In this document: one piece after another, positions 8,164 through 16,270 of the stretch
How the letters are laid out: each line of letters begins with the position of its first letter
Numbering within the stretch: position 1 is the stretch's first letter
Made by a program: the position numbers and the translations under genes
Assembly: GCF_017254845.1 (NCBI RefSeq)
Contig: NZ_JAFKCU010000001.1
Span: 517,048-581,047 of the forward strand
Length of the DNA: 64,000 nucleotides
Source: Algoriphagus pacificus
Lineage (GTDB): Bacteria > Bacteroidota > Bacteroidia > Cytophagales > Cyclobacteriaceae
Direction: 5' to 3'
Notes under the pieces: model-generated
What the model was told of the DNA's origin: nothing
What the model saw: only the letters and a program-made list of their open reading frames with translations
Database searches by the model: none

Positions 8164-8566
8164 TGGAAGGGAACCATTTTTAATAACAAGCCCTCAAACT
8201 ATATCATATAACTGTATAGCATGGGCATTTGGTGATGACTCAAAATGGTATTGGCCAGATTCAACAAATATTTATTATTGGCCCGAAGAAGTACCAAGAG
8301 AAGTTACAATTGATGCTTTTAAGGCTTTGTTTGCAACAAAAGGATTTCAAGAATGTGATAATGATGTACTTGAAATGGGAGTAGAAAAGATTGTTATATA
8401 TACAAAAGAAGGGATTGTAACACATGCTGCTAAACAGTTACAAAACGGACTTTGGTCAAGCAAACTTGGGCAACAAAATGATGTGTCCCACACTATTAAT
8501 TCTATGGAAGATGGTGGTTATGGAAATGCTACAGTTTTTATGAGCAGACCTATTGTACAACAATAA
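8132..8566 (+). CDS. DUF7689-type protein, possible Cys/His hydrolase
   Basis: Protein of 144 residues. The patterns YNCIAWAFG (Cys near residue 28), YWPEEVP, THAAKQLQNGLWSSKLG (His near 94) and a final YG turn match the family I recall as DUF7689. A conserved Cys near the N-terminus followed by TH and a C-terminal His is compatible with a papain-like/NlpC-P60 fold, but this is inference. The start lies inside the preceding gene (32-bp overlap in another frame), so it belongs to the same transcript. Nothing else is seen before the hairpin at 8646. Confidence 0.65.
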   Translation: MLMSHPAFPNSGREPFLITSPQTISYNCIAWAFGDDSKWYWPDSTNIYYWPEEVPREVTIDAFKALFATKGFQECDNDVLEMGVEKIVIYTKEGIVTHAAKQLQNGLWSSKLGQQNDVSHTINSMEDGGYGNATVFMSRPIVQQ

Positions 8567-8645
8567 TGTCTAAACTTCTATAAGTTTTGCTGCTGATTTT
8601 TATATCTATTATTTACAAAAATAATATATCCATACTTTCACTTTA

Positions 8646-8671
8646 TCCCGATATCGCGATCCTTATCGGGA
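8646..8671. repeat. Palindromic repeat / possible bidirectional terminator
   Basis: TCCCGATA (8646-8653) pairs with TATCGGGA (8664-8671) around a TCGCGATCCT loop. It lies between two convergent operons (stops at 8566 and 8797). It belongs to the dispersed CCCGATA...TATCGGG family also seen near 2234. Confidence 0.55.
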
Positions 8672-8796
8672 CTTATATTCCTTTAAATTTTTCTAAAATT
8701 AAAATGATTTATTCCAAAATGAGTGGCTAATAAAGGTGAATATGGTAAATAAAAGTATGAGGCTATTCTATTAAACCGAAGCACCTTGATATAAAG

Positions 8797-10965
8797 CTAC
8801 TCATCAACAGAAATATCATCCTGATTAAGCTCTCCAATGTTCTTGTCCAAATGAACTCTCTGAAACCAACCTACTAGCTGTTCATCAGTAAGGGCATCAC
8901 GATCTGAAGTAGGTTCGAAATCAGATTGATCTCCAAATAATTCTACAGACATGCTATAGAAAAAATCAATATCAACGACATTCTTCAGCAAATTATAAAA
9001 TGCCTCACTGAAATTCGATTTATATGTATTTCTTCCTTTCTTGCTTCCTCCAAACGAATGCGTTGTCTGACTAAAGGCATATAGAAGTTTCATAAAATTC
9101 TCATCATCGGCTTGCAACCAGTCTTTTATCTCTTTTTTGATACCTTTAGGATTTAGTTTGGAACCTATTTCCAAAAAATACCTAAAATATGTATCCTTTA
9201 TAGACTCATACAATTGACCCAAGCTTAGTTCACTTCGACTCCTATTGTAAAGCATTTTAGAGATCTTTTCAAAATCAGAATCTGTAAAAAGATTCGGTCG
9301 TGAACCTCCATCACTTTTAGGATGTAGGGTTCTCCATATTTCAAATGCAAAATTCAAAGGAGTAGCCCTTTTCATTAATTCAACTCCCAATAGAACTCTA
9401 TTTTCTGGCTCTTGATCTTCCACACATTTCTGTATGAAATAGGCAATCTGTTGAAAAGGAGCCATGATTCTAAAACCTCCAGAGTCTGCTTCAGGAAAAA
9501 TATCGCCAATCAAACTCAGATTTAATGCTAGAAATTTCTTTTGGTCTTTTGTAAAAGAATCTTCCAATAATTGAATCTTCAAGGCTACCTCGGCTTTATC
9601 CATTTCAGAGATCAACCGAACTAACTCATCTCTTCTATTAAAGAAGTCTACTTCTTTGATCTGATCCAAAATACCATCGAACGAAACATCTGAGACTTTT
9701 CCTTCTAAAACCACATAGGAAAAATACGTATCAAAATATAGGGCTGAACAAATTCTCTTTTTAGCGTACCACTCTTTAGTTTCGTATTCAGAAATGTCCT
9801 CATTATCAAAAATGATCTTCAGTTGAGGAAAAACCTCTTTCAAATACCTTTGCAATCGCTCCCTAATTAAAATGGGGTACAATTCAAGATGATCCTCAAC
9901 ATGTTTTTTTGCCTCTTCCTTTGTTTGAACTTCTTTTCCTCTTGAGAAACTAGGCGAATTATACGTCTTAGTAAAAAAAATGCCATTATCCTTTATAAAA
10001 TCATAAAGCCTTGGAAAAATCACTTTTATCCCTTCAATAAAAACAAGATCAACAATATTTACTTCTCCCTTTAAAAGGGGTAAAGCAAATGAGATGGAGT
10101 TTGCATATCTAACAGCAACTCTCGGAGTGACTATAAGTCTAAGTATGTATTCATCAAATGCAATATTGAATCTCTGATGCTCATCCTCTTCCAATAAAAT
10201 TTCATTGGAATCAAGTTCGGCAAAAATAGAATTAAGAGTGTACTTCTTAACTGATGAAAGTTGAGCTTTTGGTAATCGTAAAGGCAATTGGATGATTTTT
10301 TCCAAATAATCATACCCACCCTTAGAATAAAGGGAATCCAATGCCGAAGCAACCAATTCATCATCGAAGGAGAGTAAATATGCAGTGTTTTTAAAATCAG
10401 CGACCAGTTTGACTAACCTGAAAATACTCTGAACTTCTGAATTACTCAGCCGATCAATGTCATCCATTACAACCACCACTCTCTTACCTGAATCTTCTAG
10501 TCCTTGATTGATTTTTTCCTTATTATCTTCAATGGAAATAGCTGAAAACTTATTGCCAAGATGCTGGAGAAATCCTTTTACCCCAGAAACTCCAACCAAA
10601 GAACCTGCAGCTCCAATTGCATCTGCATAATCTAAAAGCTTCTTACCTATTTTTTCTTTTTTTCCTTCAAATGAAACATTAAGTCCATTAGCTAGAACAG
10701 AAAAAAATGTTTTTAACAGTTGATCCTCATCCCTAAATAGCCAGGGATTAAAATTAATTACAACTATGTTTGGATCTAGGTTGAGTTCTTCTTTTATGAA
10801 ATTTAAAACAGAAGTTTTCCCCTCACCCCACTTCCCATAGACTCCGACAACGAAAGAATCGGTCTTTTCATGCCCTTTAATTACCGATGCAATTTGATAA
10901 GCAAATGGATATCTTTGAAAGGCATCATCTTCTCTCTTAGTAATAGGTAGATCTGTTTTGATCAT
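8797..10965 (-). CDS. KAP-family P-loop NTPase
   Basis: Large STAND-like NTPase of 722 residues. The Walker A motif is GKWGEGKT (residues 44-51), followed by the KAP-typical NFNPWLF (71-77) and a Walker B VVVVMDDIDRL (163-173). Unlike many KAP proteins there is no obvious pair of membrane helices inserted between Walker A and B; a moderately hydrophobic stretch lies near 115-130. The long C-terminal half is helical and unassigned. KAP NTPases include phage-exclusion protein PifA of the F plasmid. It is the third gene of an operon: it starts 9 bp after the stop of the subtilase gene. Probable role: ATP-driven sensor or effector scaffold in a defence system (inference). Confidence 0.85.
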   Translation of the reverse strand: MIKTDLPITKREDDAFQRYPFAYQIASVIKGHEKTDSFVVGVYGKWGEGKTSVLNFIKEELNLDPNIVVINFNPWLFRDEDQLLKTFFSVLANGLNVSFEGKKEKIGKKLLDYADAIGAAGSLVGVSGVKGFLQHLGNKFSAISIEDNKEKINQGLEDSGKRVVVVMDDIDRLSNSEVQSIFRLVKLVADFKNTAYLLSFDDELVASALDSLYSKGGYDYLEKIIQLPLRLPKAQLSSVKKYTLNSIFAELDSNEILLEEDEHQRFNIAFDEYILRLIVTPRVAVRYANSISFALPLLKGEVNIVDLVFIEGIKVIFPRLYDFIKDNGIFFTKTYNSPSFSRGKEVQTKEEAKKHVEDHLELYPILIRERLQRYLKEVFPQLKIIFDNEDISEYETKEWYAKKRICSALYFDTYFSYVVLEGKVSDVSFDGILDQIKEVDFFNRRDELVRLISEMDKAEVALKIQLLEDSFTKDQKKFLALNLSLIGDIFPEADSGGFRIMAPFQQIAYFIQKCVEDQEPENRVLLGVELMKRATPLNFAFEIWRTLHPKSDGGSRPNLFTDSDFEKISKMLYNRSRSELSLGQLYESIKDTYFRYFLEIGSKLNPKGIKKEIKDWLQADDENFMKLLYAFSQTTHSFGGSKKGRNTYKSNFSEAFYNLLKNVVDIDFFYSMSVELFGDQSDFEPTSDRDALTDEQLVGWFQRVHLDKNIGELNQDDISVDE

Positions 10966-10974
10966 TTCAATTAT

Positions 10975-13572
10975 TTAAGTCCTAACCTGAGTTTGAATAG
11001 CAGCTTTGATTTCTTCATAGATATCCACCTCAACAGTCTCTGGAATTTCTAATGTGACTGCGAGACCGTAACGAATTTTCTTCCAGTTTTCCAATCCAGA
11101 AGCGTCCATTCGGCAGTTGACTTTAATCGTCAGAAATCCACCTTCAATAAATACATCCGCCCTATTTCCACTGAAAATCTGATGTTGAAGTGTCCCTTTA
11201 CTTGATTTTCTGAAATCGTACGTCCCATCATCGAAGCTGAGGTCTTTATTATTTCCAAGGTTCGAAAGGTAAAGATGTGCTTGTCTGTATTTATTACTCC
11301 AGACGTTACAGGGAGAAAACCAAGCCAAGGTAGCTGTCAGTGTTTTCTGCACCACCTGAGAAGATATGGAAGTCGGTAGCGGGAAACGAAATAGGCTTGC
11401 ATTTTCGCCCTCTTTGCTACATAGTTGTCCTATTCCAATCAGCGTCACCCGATGGGTGGTACAATAGAGCACCCGTTGGCCATTCACGGCTCCATACCCA
11501 GTAAATGCCGACATTCTGGCTTTTACTTGGTTTGGGTTTATAGGTGAAGAATTCAAAATTACTGATCTGAACAATTCATAACTCTCCGCGAGATTTGCTC
11601 CGTGAGCAATAAGCGCCTTGATCAACACCGGAAAGTATTCCTCATCAATTTGCTGAGCTGCGGGTGCTTCTTGGTTCAACTCTATCAACACCTCGATTAA
11701 TTTAGCTGCCAAATGCGTAGTCTGAGCTGCCGAGAATGTGGTGCCAAATAGATAAGTCATATGATTTAACTGACCCGCCGACCCCGGGGAGGCGACCAAT
11801 ACTCCGGGAGGATGTGGAAACCCTCCGGGTTCAAAACTGAGATTGACATGATCGACACTTCGATCAGCAAGCTTTCTTCTCAATAAGGCTCTTCCACCGG
11901 GCATCAGGATATCAGGCTTTACAGACCCATTGTGTCCCCATCCAAAGCGTGAATAGGGCGCTAGATATCCATGTTCTTCATTTATGTTTATCCTTGAGAA
12001 GAACATCGGGTTAGCAATATCAATTTCAGCTTCATCTCTGTTCAAAGCACCGACTGTTAAAGCATTGATTGATTCTGCCGGTGAAAGTATTTTCCGATTG
12101 AAATCTTGCCCAATCATCTCCTTTAAAAAAGTCTTTCTAGCTTCTTCAGAAATAGGATTTCGGAACGCCGCCGGCTCGATGGTGAACTTAATATCCTCGC
12201 CGAAATTCCCGGCACTGACAATAAACAGGAGATTGTATTCAAAAGCTGCCCAATCTAGAAACATCGCCCAGGTACTCAGTTCCCTTCTATAGGGCCGAAA
12301 TCCATCGCCCAGCGAAATATTTACGACTTTGACTCTATTCGCTACGGGAAGCTCTTCCCTTGTCCCCCTCACCATTCGGATAATCGCGCGATGCAGGACA
12401 TCTATTACTAGGCGATCTTCCGGAAACTCTTCACGACGTGTTAAACCATTGTAATGCATCACGGGTCTCGAATAGACAGGACGAACCAGCGACTGCCTCT
12501 CTCCATTCAAATCACCGTGACAGATCGTTGAGGCAACAGCTGTTCCGTGAATTCGAGATCCGGCAATGTATTTCGCAGTGAAATCATCAGGATCATCTAC
12601 AATGATTCTCCCTTGAAGCAATTCATGATTTTCTAAAGGCAAGCCATCAAATACCGCAACCATCGGGTCCCCGTATGCTTCGGATCCCGGAGGGACACCT
12701 TGAAGCTCCAGCGTTTCGATGGGTCCCTGACTGGCTATCGCCTGTCCGGGAGGCCGAAAAAACAATACATGGGAGGCTTTCAGAAATCGGATCTGGGATG
12801 ATGAAGTCAAGTTTTCAAAAACTGAGATAGGAGCATCGGCTAAGCAGGCCAAGTATCGAATTGCCCTTAAATCTAATTCCGAGCCAGAAACAATTTCTCC
12901 ACCAGCCTCGGAAATCAGTTTCTGTACTTCCTGTACCGCTCTATCTCTTCTTTCCTGGCCTTCGGGATAAGCAAACTCAATTTCAAAACGAACCCTTTCT
13001 TGTCCCAATCCTCTTATCTCCTCCAAGTAATGATCCATTCCCGTATCCTTAAATCGATCCTCTACAGAATACGGTCTTACGTCCCTTAGCTGACTGAATA
13101 AGTTCTTGAATTTGGTCAGTCCTGTATCAAAAGAAGTCTCTCTGTCCTTGTCAAAAATCTTCCAAAGCCTTAAAATCTCCTGTATTGATCTTTTATTGAC
13201 CATGGAAACATACACACGACCGGGATATGGCTGGTGATCATCTTTATAAAAATCTTCGTCAGGTTCAAATTCTTCCAACAGCTCTTTTAGGAAGAACATG
13301 CCTGGGATTTTAGCTATAGCCGTGTAGAATTCCTCTATTGAGCCTGCTAACTCAAATACAACAATGTATTCTGTAAAAAATCCTTCTGGATTGAGTGATA
13401 GACTTAAAGACTCTCTTTCAAAATTTTCCTTTAACGTTTGCCAGCGCCTGCCAATACGCTGTTTTTGTCGCTCATAGTCAGGAAAGGTTAGATTAGGCCT
13501 ACCAAGAGGTCTAGGCTCTCTTGAAGCCACTCCAGGCGTAGGGAAAATAAGCAGTGGTTTTTTATCTGCCAT
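10975..13572 (-). CDS. Subtilisin-like (S8) serine protease of an AAA-protease operon
   Basis: Cytoplasmic-looking subtilase of 865 residues without a signal peptide. The catalytic triad is visible as Asp309 (VAVFDGLP), His342 (RIHGTAVAS) and Ser614 (FGTTFSAAQ), with oxyanion Asn456 (VSAGN). The first 300 residues are a separate helical domain and the last 200 a beta-rich region, so the catalytic core is embedded in unusual extensions. Its start overlaps the end of the AAA+ ATPase gene by 11 bp and its stop is 9 bp before the KAP NTPase gene, indicating one transcript. Absence of an export signal argues for an intracellular, regulated protease, as expected in a defence or proteostasis module. 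Catalytic family is certain, targets unknown. Confidence 0.9.
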   Translation of the reverse strand: MADKKPLLIFPTPGVASREPRPLGRPNLTFPDYERQKQRIGRRWQTLKENFERESLSLSLNPEGFFTEYIVVFELAGSIEEFYTAIAKIPGMFFLKELLEEFEPDEDFYKDDHQPYPGRVYVSMVNKRSIQEILRLWKIFDKDRETSFDTGLTKFKNLFSQLRDVRPYSVEDRFKDTGMDHYLEEIRGLGQERVRFEIEFAYPEGQERRDRAVQEVQKLISEAGGEIVSGSELDLRAIRYLACLADAPISVFENLTSSSQIRFLKASHVLFFRPPGQAIASQGPIETLELQGVPPGSEAYGDPMVAVFDGLPLENHELLQGRIIVDDPDDFTAKYIAGSRIHGTAVASTICHGDLNGERQSLVRPVYSRPVMHYNGLTRREEFPEDRLVIDVLHRAIIRMVRGTREELPVANRVKVVNISLGDGFRPYRRELSTWAMFLDWAAFEYNLLFIVSAGNFGEDIKFTIEPAAFRNPISEEARKTFLKEMIGQDFNRKILSPAESINALTVGALNRDEAEIDIANPMFFSRININEEHGYLAPYSRFGWGHNGSVKPDILMPGGRALLRRKLADRSVDHVNLSFEPGGFPHPPGVLVASPGSAGQLNHMTYLFGTTFSAAQTTHLAAKLIEVLIELNQEAPAAQQIDEEYFPVLIKALIAHGANLAESYELFRSVILNSSPINPNQVKARMSAFTGYGAVNGQRVLYCTTHRVTLIGIGQLCSKEGENASLFRFPLPTSISSQVVQKTLTATLAWFSPCNVWSNKYRQAHLYLSNLGNNKDLSFDDGTYDFRKSSKGTLQHQIFSGNRADVFIEGGFLTIKVNCRMDASGLENWKKIRYGLAVTLEIPETVEVDIYEEIKAAIQTQVRT

Positions 13573-14545
13573 TTAGATCAGATTGATGAGTATGGTAAGT
13601 CAAACACTCATCTACGATCTTTTTGATGTTCACTTCAGGAAGTGCCAAAATATACTTCCTCTGAATGTCCAAAACGAAATCTTCCACTTCTGAAAAACTT
13701 AAACCTACCAGTTTGGATGCTATGGTAGGAAGTGGATGTTGTAAAGAATATTTAACCTGTGATTCAAAATTTGAAAGCCATTGAACGATCATTGGCTTGG
13801 TAGGTTTATTTAACTCAAGCTTCACCTGAAATCTTCTCCAAACCGCTCTGTCTAAAAGTTCTGGATGATTTGTGGCTGCTACAACCACCACATAGGAAGG
13901 CAGACGATCAATCTGCATCAATAAAGAGCTTACAACCCGCTTAATTTCTCCAGTTTCATGCTGATCCCCCCTTTCTTTTCCTATTGCATCAAACTCATCA
14001 AAAAACAATACGCACTCCTGAGTCCTGACGAAATCAAACATCTGTTTCAATCTGGTAGCAGTCTCCCCTAGGTAACTTCCGATTATTCCATCATATCTAA
14101 TGACATAAAATGGGATCATCAAGGACTGAGCTAGCGCTTCAGCTAAAGAGGTTTTCCCATTTCCAGGAGCTCCTGATAGCAGTATTCTGTTTCTAGGCTC
14201 AAGATTGTAAGAACGAAGTATATCCGCACGAAACTGCTCCTGAATCACTTCATCCATTTTCAGCCTGTTGCCATCATCGAGGATCAAATCATTTAAATTC
14301 TTCTCGGGATGGATGCGAAATAGGAAGTTTTCGAATTTCTGGTTTAAAAGTGTATTGGTGTTCCGTGAATTACGGGAGGTCGAAAAATCCTGATTGCTTA
14401 ATATGTCTTCGAGCTGGCCCGCCAACACATGGTGTTGCTTGCTTTTTTCTTCTGCAATAATAGATTCAGCAACCCGCCGAAAAAGTCCGGAATCGCCTGT
14501 GGAACCTGCTTTTACTAATTTTACCAGAAGGTCAGCTCTTGCCAT
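13562..14545 (-). CDS. AAA+ ATPase, first gene of AAA-subtilase-KAP operon
   Basis: Classic AAA+ module in 327 residues: Walker A GAPGNGKT (125-132), Walker B CVLFFDEFD (178-186), sensor-1 VVAATNH (221-227) and an arginine-finger RR at 237-238. It resembles the FtsH/spastin-type 'ATP-binding protein' found next to subtilases. The first 110 residues are helical and may bind the partner protease or substrate. Likely feeds or gates the adjacent protease by ATP-driven remodelling (inference). Its promoter region, shared with a divergent DUF3892 gene, holds a perfect 26-bp palindrome at 14641-14666. Confidence 0.9.
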   Translation of the reverse strand: MARADLLVKLVKAGSTGDSGLFRRVAESIIAEEKSKQHHVLAGQLEDILSNQDFSTSRNSRNTNTLLNQKFENFLFRIHPEKNLNDLILDDGNRLKMDEVIQEQFRADILRSYNLEPRNRILLSGAPGNGKTSLAEALAQSLMIPFYVIRYDGIIGSYLGETATRLKQMFDFVRTQECVLFFDEFDAIGKERGDQHETGEIKRVVSSLLMQIDRLPSYVVVVAATNHPELLDRAVWRRFQVKLELNKPTKPMIVQWLSNFESQVKYSLQHPLPTIASKLVGLSFSEVEDFVLDIQRKYILALPEVNIKKIVDECLTYHTHQSDLNGR

Positions 14546-14640
14546 ATTGAAAATAATCTCGTTTTTAAATAACGAACTTACAAAGTTCTTACCAATTCAA
14601 AGAAAACTGCATCCTTAAGCTAGGCAACTTGTGTCAGAAT

Positions 14641-14666
14641 AAAAATACCCAGTACTGGGTATTTTT
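14641..14666. promoter_or_regulatory. Perfect 26-bp palindrome between divergent operons (putative operator)
   Basis: Core TACCCAGTACTGGGTA flanked by A5 and T5 runs, symmetric over all 26 bases. It lies between the start of the AAA+ gene (14545, leftward) and the DUF3892 gene (14708, rightward), so it cannot be a terminator of either. An identical copy is at 18942-18967 and near-identical copies at 19214 and 57806. Confidence 0.65.
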
Positions 14667-14707
14667 TAGGTTGATTCAAAGCAGTATCTTGTTTTAAAAT
14701 CAATAAT

Positions 14708-14998
14708 ATGGCTTCTCGACATCAAATACGATGCATCAACAAGGATGACCGATATAATCCCCAAGAAAGAATTACACATATAGGAGGAGTAAATCATGAT
14801 GGCACTAGATGGAAAATCACAACTGATGAAGGAATCAGAGGAATTGAATCTGGAGAATGGGAGTTTTATGTTAGAACAGCGGGAATGCAAGATGTTAACG
14901 TCATCGTATCAATAAGTAGAAGTGGAAGAAAATACCTTCGGACTACAGCTGATGGTCTCGACCCAAACAACCTATTAAGCCTAAATGAGTGTCCTTAA
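14708..14998 (+). CDS. DUF3892 domain protein
   Basis: Small cytoplasmic protein of 96 residues that fits DUF3892 along its whole length: [21 protein letters not shown] near the start, [21 protein letters not shown] in the middle, and a C-terminal [17 protein letters not shown]. The family's function is unknown; members often sit in mobile or accessory DNA. It is transcribed divergently from the AAA-protease-KAP operon across the palindromic operator, and is followed by two further same-strand genes. Confidence 0.8.
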   Translation: MASRHQIRCINKDDRYNPQERITHIGGVNHDGTRWKITTDEGIRGIESGEWEFYVRTAGMQDVNVIVSISRSGRKYLRTTADGLDPNNLLSLNECP

Positions 14999-15051
14999 CT
15001 CAAAGAGTATAAATTGCGTTTGATATTAAAAAGATGTCCTAATAAATAAAA

Positions 15052-15237
15052 ATGAAAAATAAATTTGGCAGTCAGCGAAAAATAACTTTCGGTCATACAG
15101 ATGTATCCGTAAGTAGTGAGCGTGTTAAGAAGATTCTTAGTAACCCAGAATCAGCTTCGGGTTTGGCAAAGGCCATTAGAGCCCATAGGAATGGCAAAGG
15201 AGAAACATCTTTCAAAACTTCTTTAGGGAAGAAGTAA
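15052..15237 (+). CDS. Small basic protein, unknown
   Basis: 61 residues, rich in Lys and Arg (RKITFGH, SSERVKKIL, RAHRNGKGE). No recognised domain. It lies 53 bp after the DUF3892 gene and 21 bp before the membrane protein gene, all on the same strand, which supports a real gene in one transcript. Composition suggests a nucleic-acid-contacting or partner-binding small protein, but nothing can be claimed. Confidence 0.5.
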   Translation: MKNKFGSQRKITFGHTDVSVSSERVKKILSNPESASGLAKAIRAHRNGKGETSFKTSLGKK

Positions 15238-15258
15238 AATATTTCGGATTCCTAAACC

Positions 15259-16041
15259 GTGAATTTAGCCTTATCTACCTTTATACTTTTTTTAATACTG
15301 CTTCCAGGCATATTTTTTAGAAGATTTTATTATACTCAAGAATTTTCGACTGAATACTTTAAGCAGACTTTTCTAGAAATATTTCTATCAGGATTTATCC
15401 CAAGCATAGTAATTCACAGTATTTGGTATTTTGGAGTGGGGCTTTTCGGATACTATGTAGATCTGGAGTTATTTGGGAGCTTGCTGACGAACACCCCTAA
15501 TCCACAAGTATTCAAGAATTTAAATGACTTTGCGCTACCAATTATTGTTTACCATCTCAGTATGTGGATAGGTAGTGCAGGACTTGGCATGATTCTCAAG
15601 CAATTTGTAAGAACAACAGGTGCAGACAGGCAGTTCAGCCTGCTTAGGTTCCAAAACTCTTGGCATTATATTTTTACTGGGGAATTTTATGAGTTTCCAA
15701 ACTCCAATATCGAACTTGATTTAGATACTATAGAAGATATAGAATTAGTATATGTAGACGCTTTGGTAGAAACTAAAGAGGGGAGCTTACTCTATGAGGG
15801 CATTCTAGTGCACTATGAGCTAAGCAAGGATGGAGGACTAGACTACATAGGCCTCAAACAGGTGCAGCGCCGATTTTTAAAAGACGATCAGGGTCTGTTA
15901 GGCGGGTCACCTAAGCACTACAAAATACCGGGAAATTTAATGTTATTAAAGTATTCAGAAATCAGAAACCTTAATTTTAGTTACTATACGTTAGATGAGG
16001 GTGACGAAGATGGAGAGTTTACAGTGAGGCCAATTCAATAA
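15259..16041 (+). CDS. Membrane protein, DUF6338-like
   Basis: 260 residues beginning at GTG (15259). Three hydrophobic segments are visible: about 3-20 (LSTFILFLILLPGIFF), 40-65 and 95-115. A cytoplasmic C-terminal half of mixed charge follows, with a segment like 'GILVHYELSKDGGLDYIGL'. The pattern resembles the DUF6338 family; I am not certain. The N-terminal helix followed by RRFYY fits an inner-membrane anchor. Third gene in the operon with DUF3892 and the 61-residue protein. Convergent with the 64-residue gene, with a hairpin between them. Confidence 0.6.
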   Translation: MNLALSTFILFLILLPGIFFRRFYYTQEFSTEYFKQTFLEIFLSGFIPSIVIHSIWYFGVGLFGYYVDLELFGSLLTNTPNPQVFKNLNDFALPIIVYHLSMWIGSAGLGMILKQFVRTTGADRQFSLLRFQNSWHYIFTGEFYEFPNSNIELDLDTIEDIELVYVDALVETKEGSLLYEGILVHYELSKDGGLDYIGLKQVQRRFLKDDQGLLGGSPKHYKIPGNLMLLKYSEIRNLNFSYYTLDEGDEDGEFTVRPIQ

Positions 16042-16066
16042 AAAAGCTTCCCCATGGGAAGCTCAA
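16041..16066. terminator. Bidirectional hairpin terminator
   Basis: GCTTCCCCATGGGAAGC flanked by AAAAA on the left and CAATTTT on the right. It lies between convergent genes ending at 16041 (+) and 16069 (-). The T-run is strongest for minus-strand transcription. Confidence 0.75.
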
Positions 16067-16068
16067 TT

Positions 16069-16263
16069 TTAGCGGTTAATAATAAGTCCTTTTGCAGAAA
16101 TAACTGAGTTACTTTCTTTGATTAAAAATTCTTCTCTCAGTTTTTCCATTTTTTCATTCATCGCTTTCAGGCGATCCCTGGATCCAACCTCAGGCTTGGA
16201 TTCCTGCATCTTTGAAACTTGCTGATCTAAGTATCTTTTTGCTGCATTAAAAGGGGTTGACAT
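16069..16263 (-). CDS. Small charged helical protein following the C39-like peptidase
   Basis: 64 residues, predicted coiled and highly charged (KMQESKPEVGSRDRLKAMNEKMEKLREEFL). It starts only 7 bp after the stop of the papain-like peptidase gene on the same strand, so the two are almost certainly co-transcribed. No family recognised. Could be a regulator, inhibitor or substrate of the peptidase; this is inference from position only. Confidence 0.55.
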   Translation of the reverse strand: MSTPFNAAKRYLDQQVSKMQESKPEVGSRDRLKAMNEKMEKLREEFLIKESNSVISAKGLIINR

Positions 16264-16270
16264 AGGTAGG

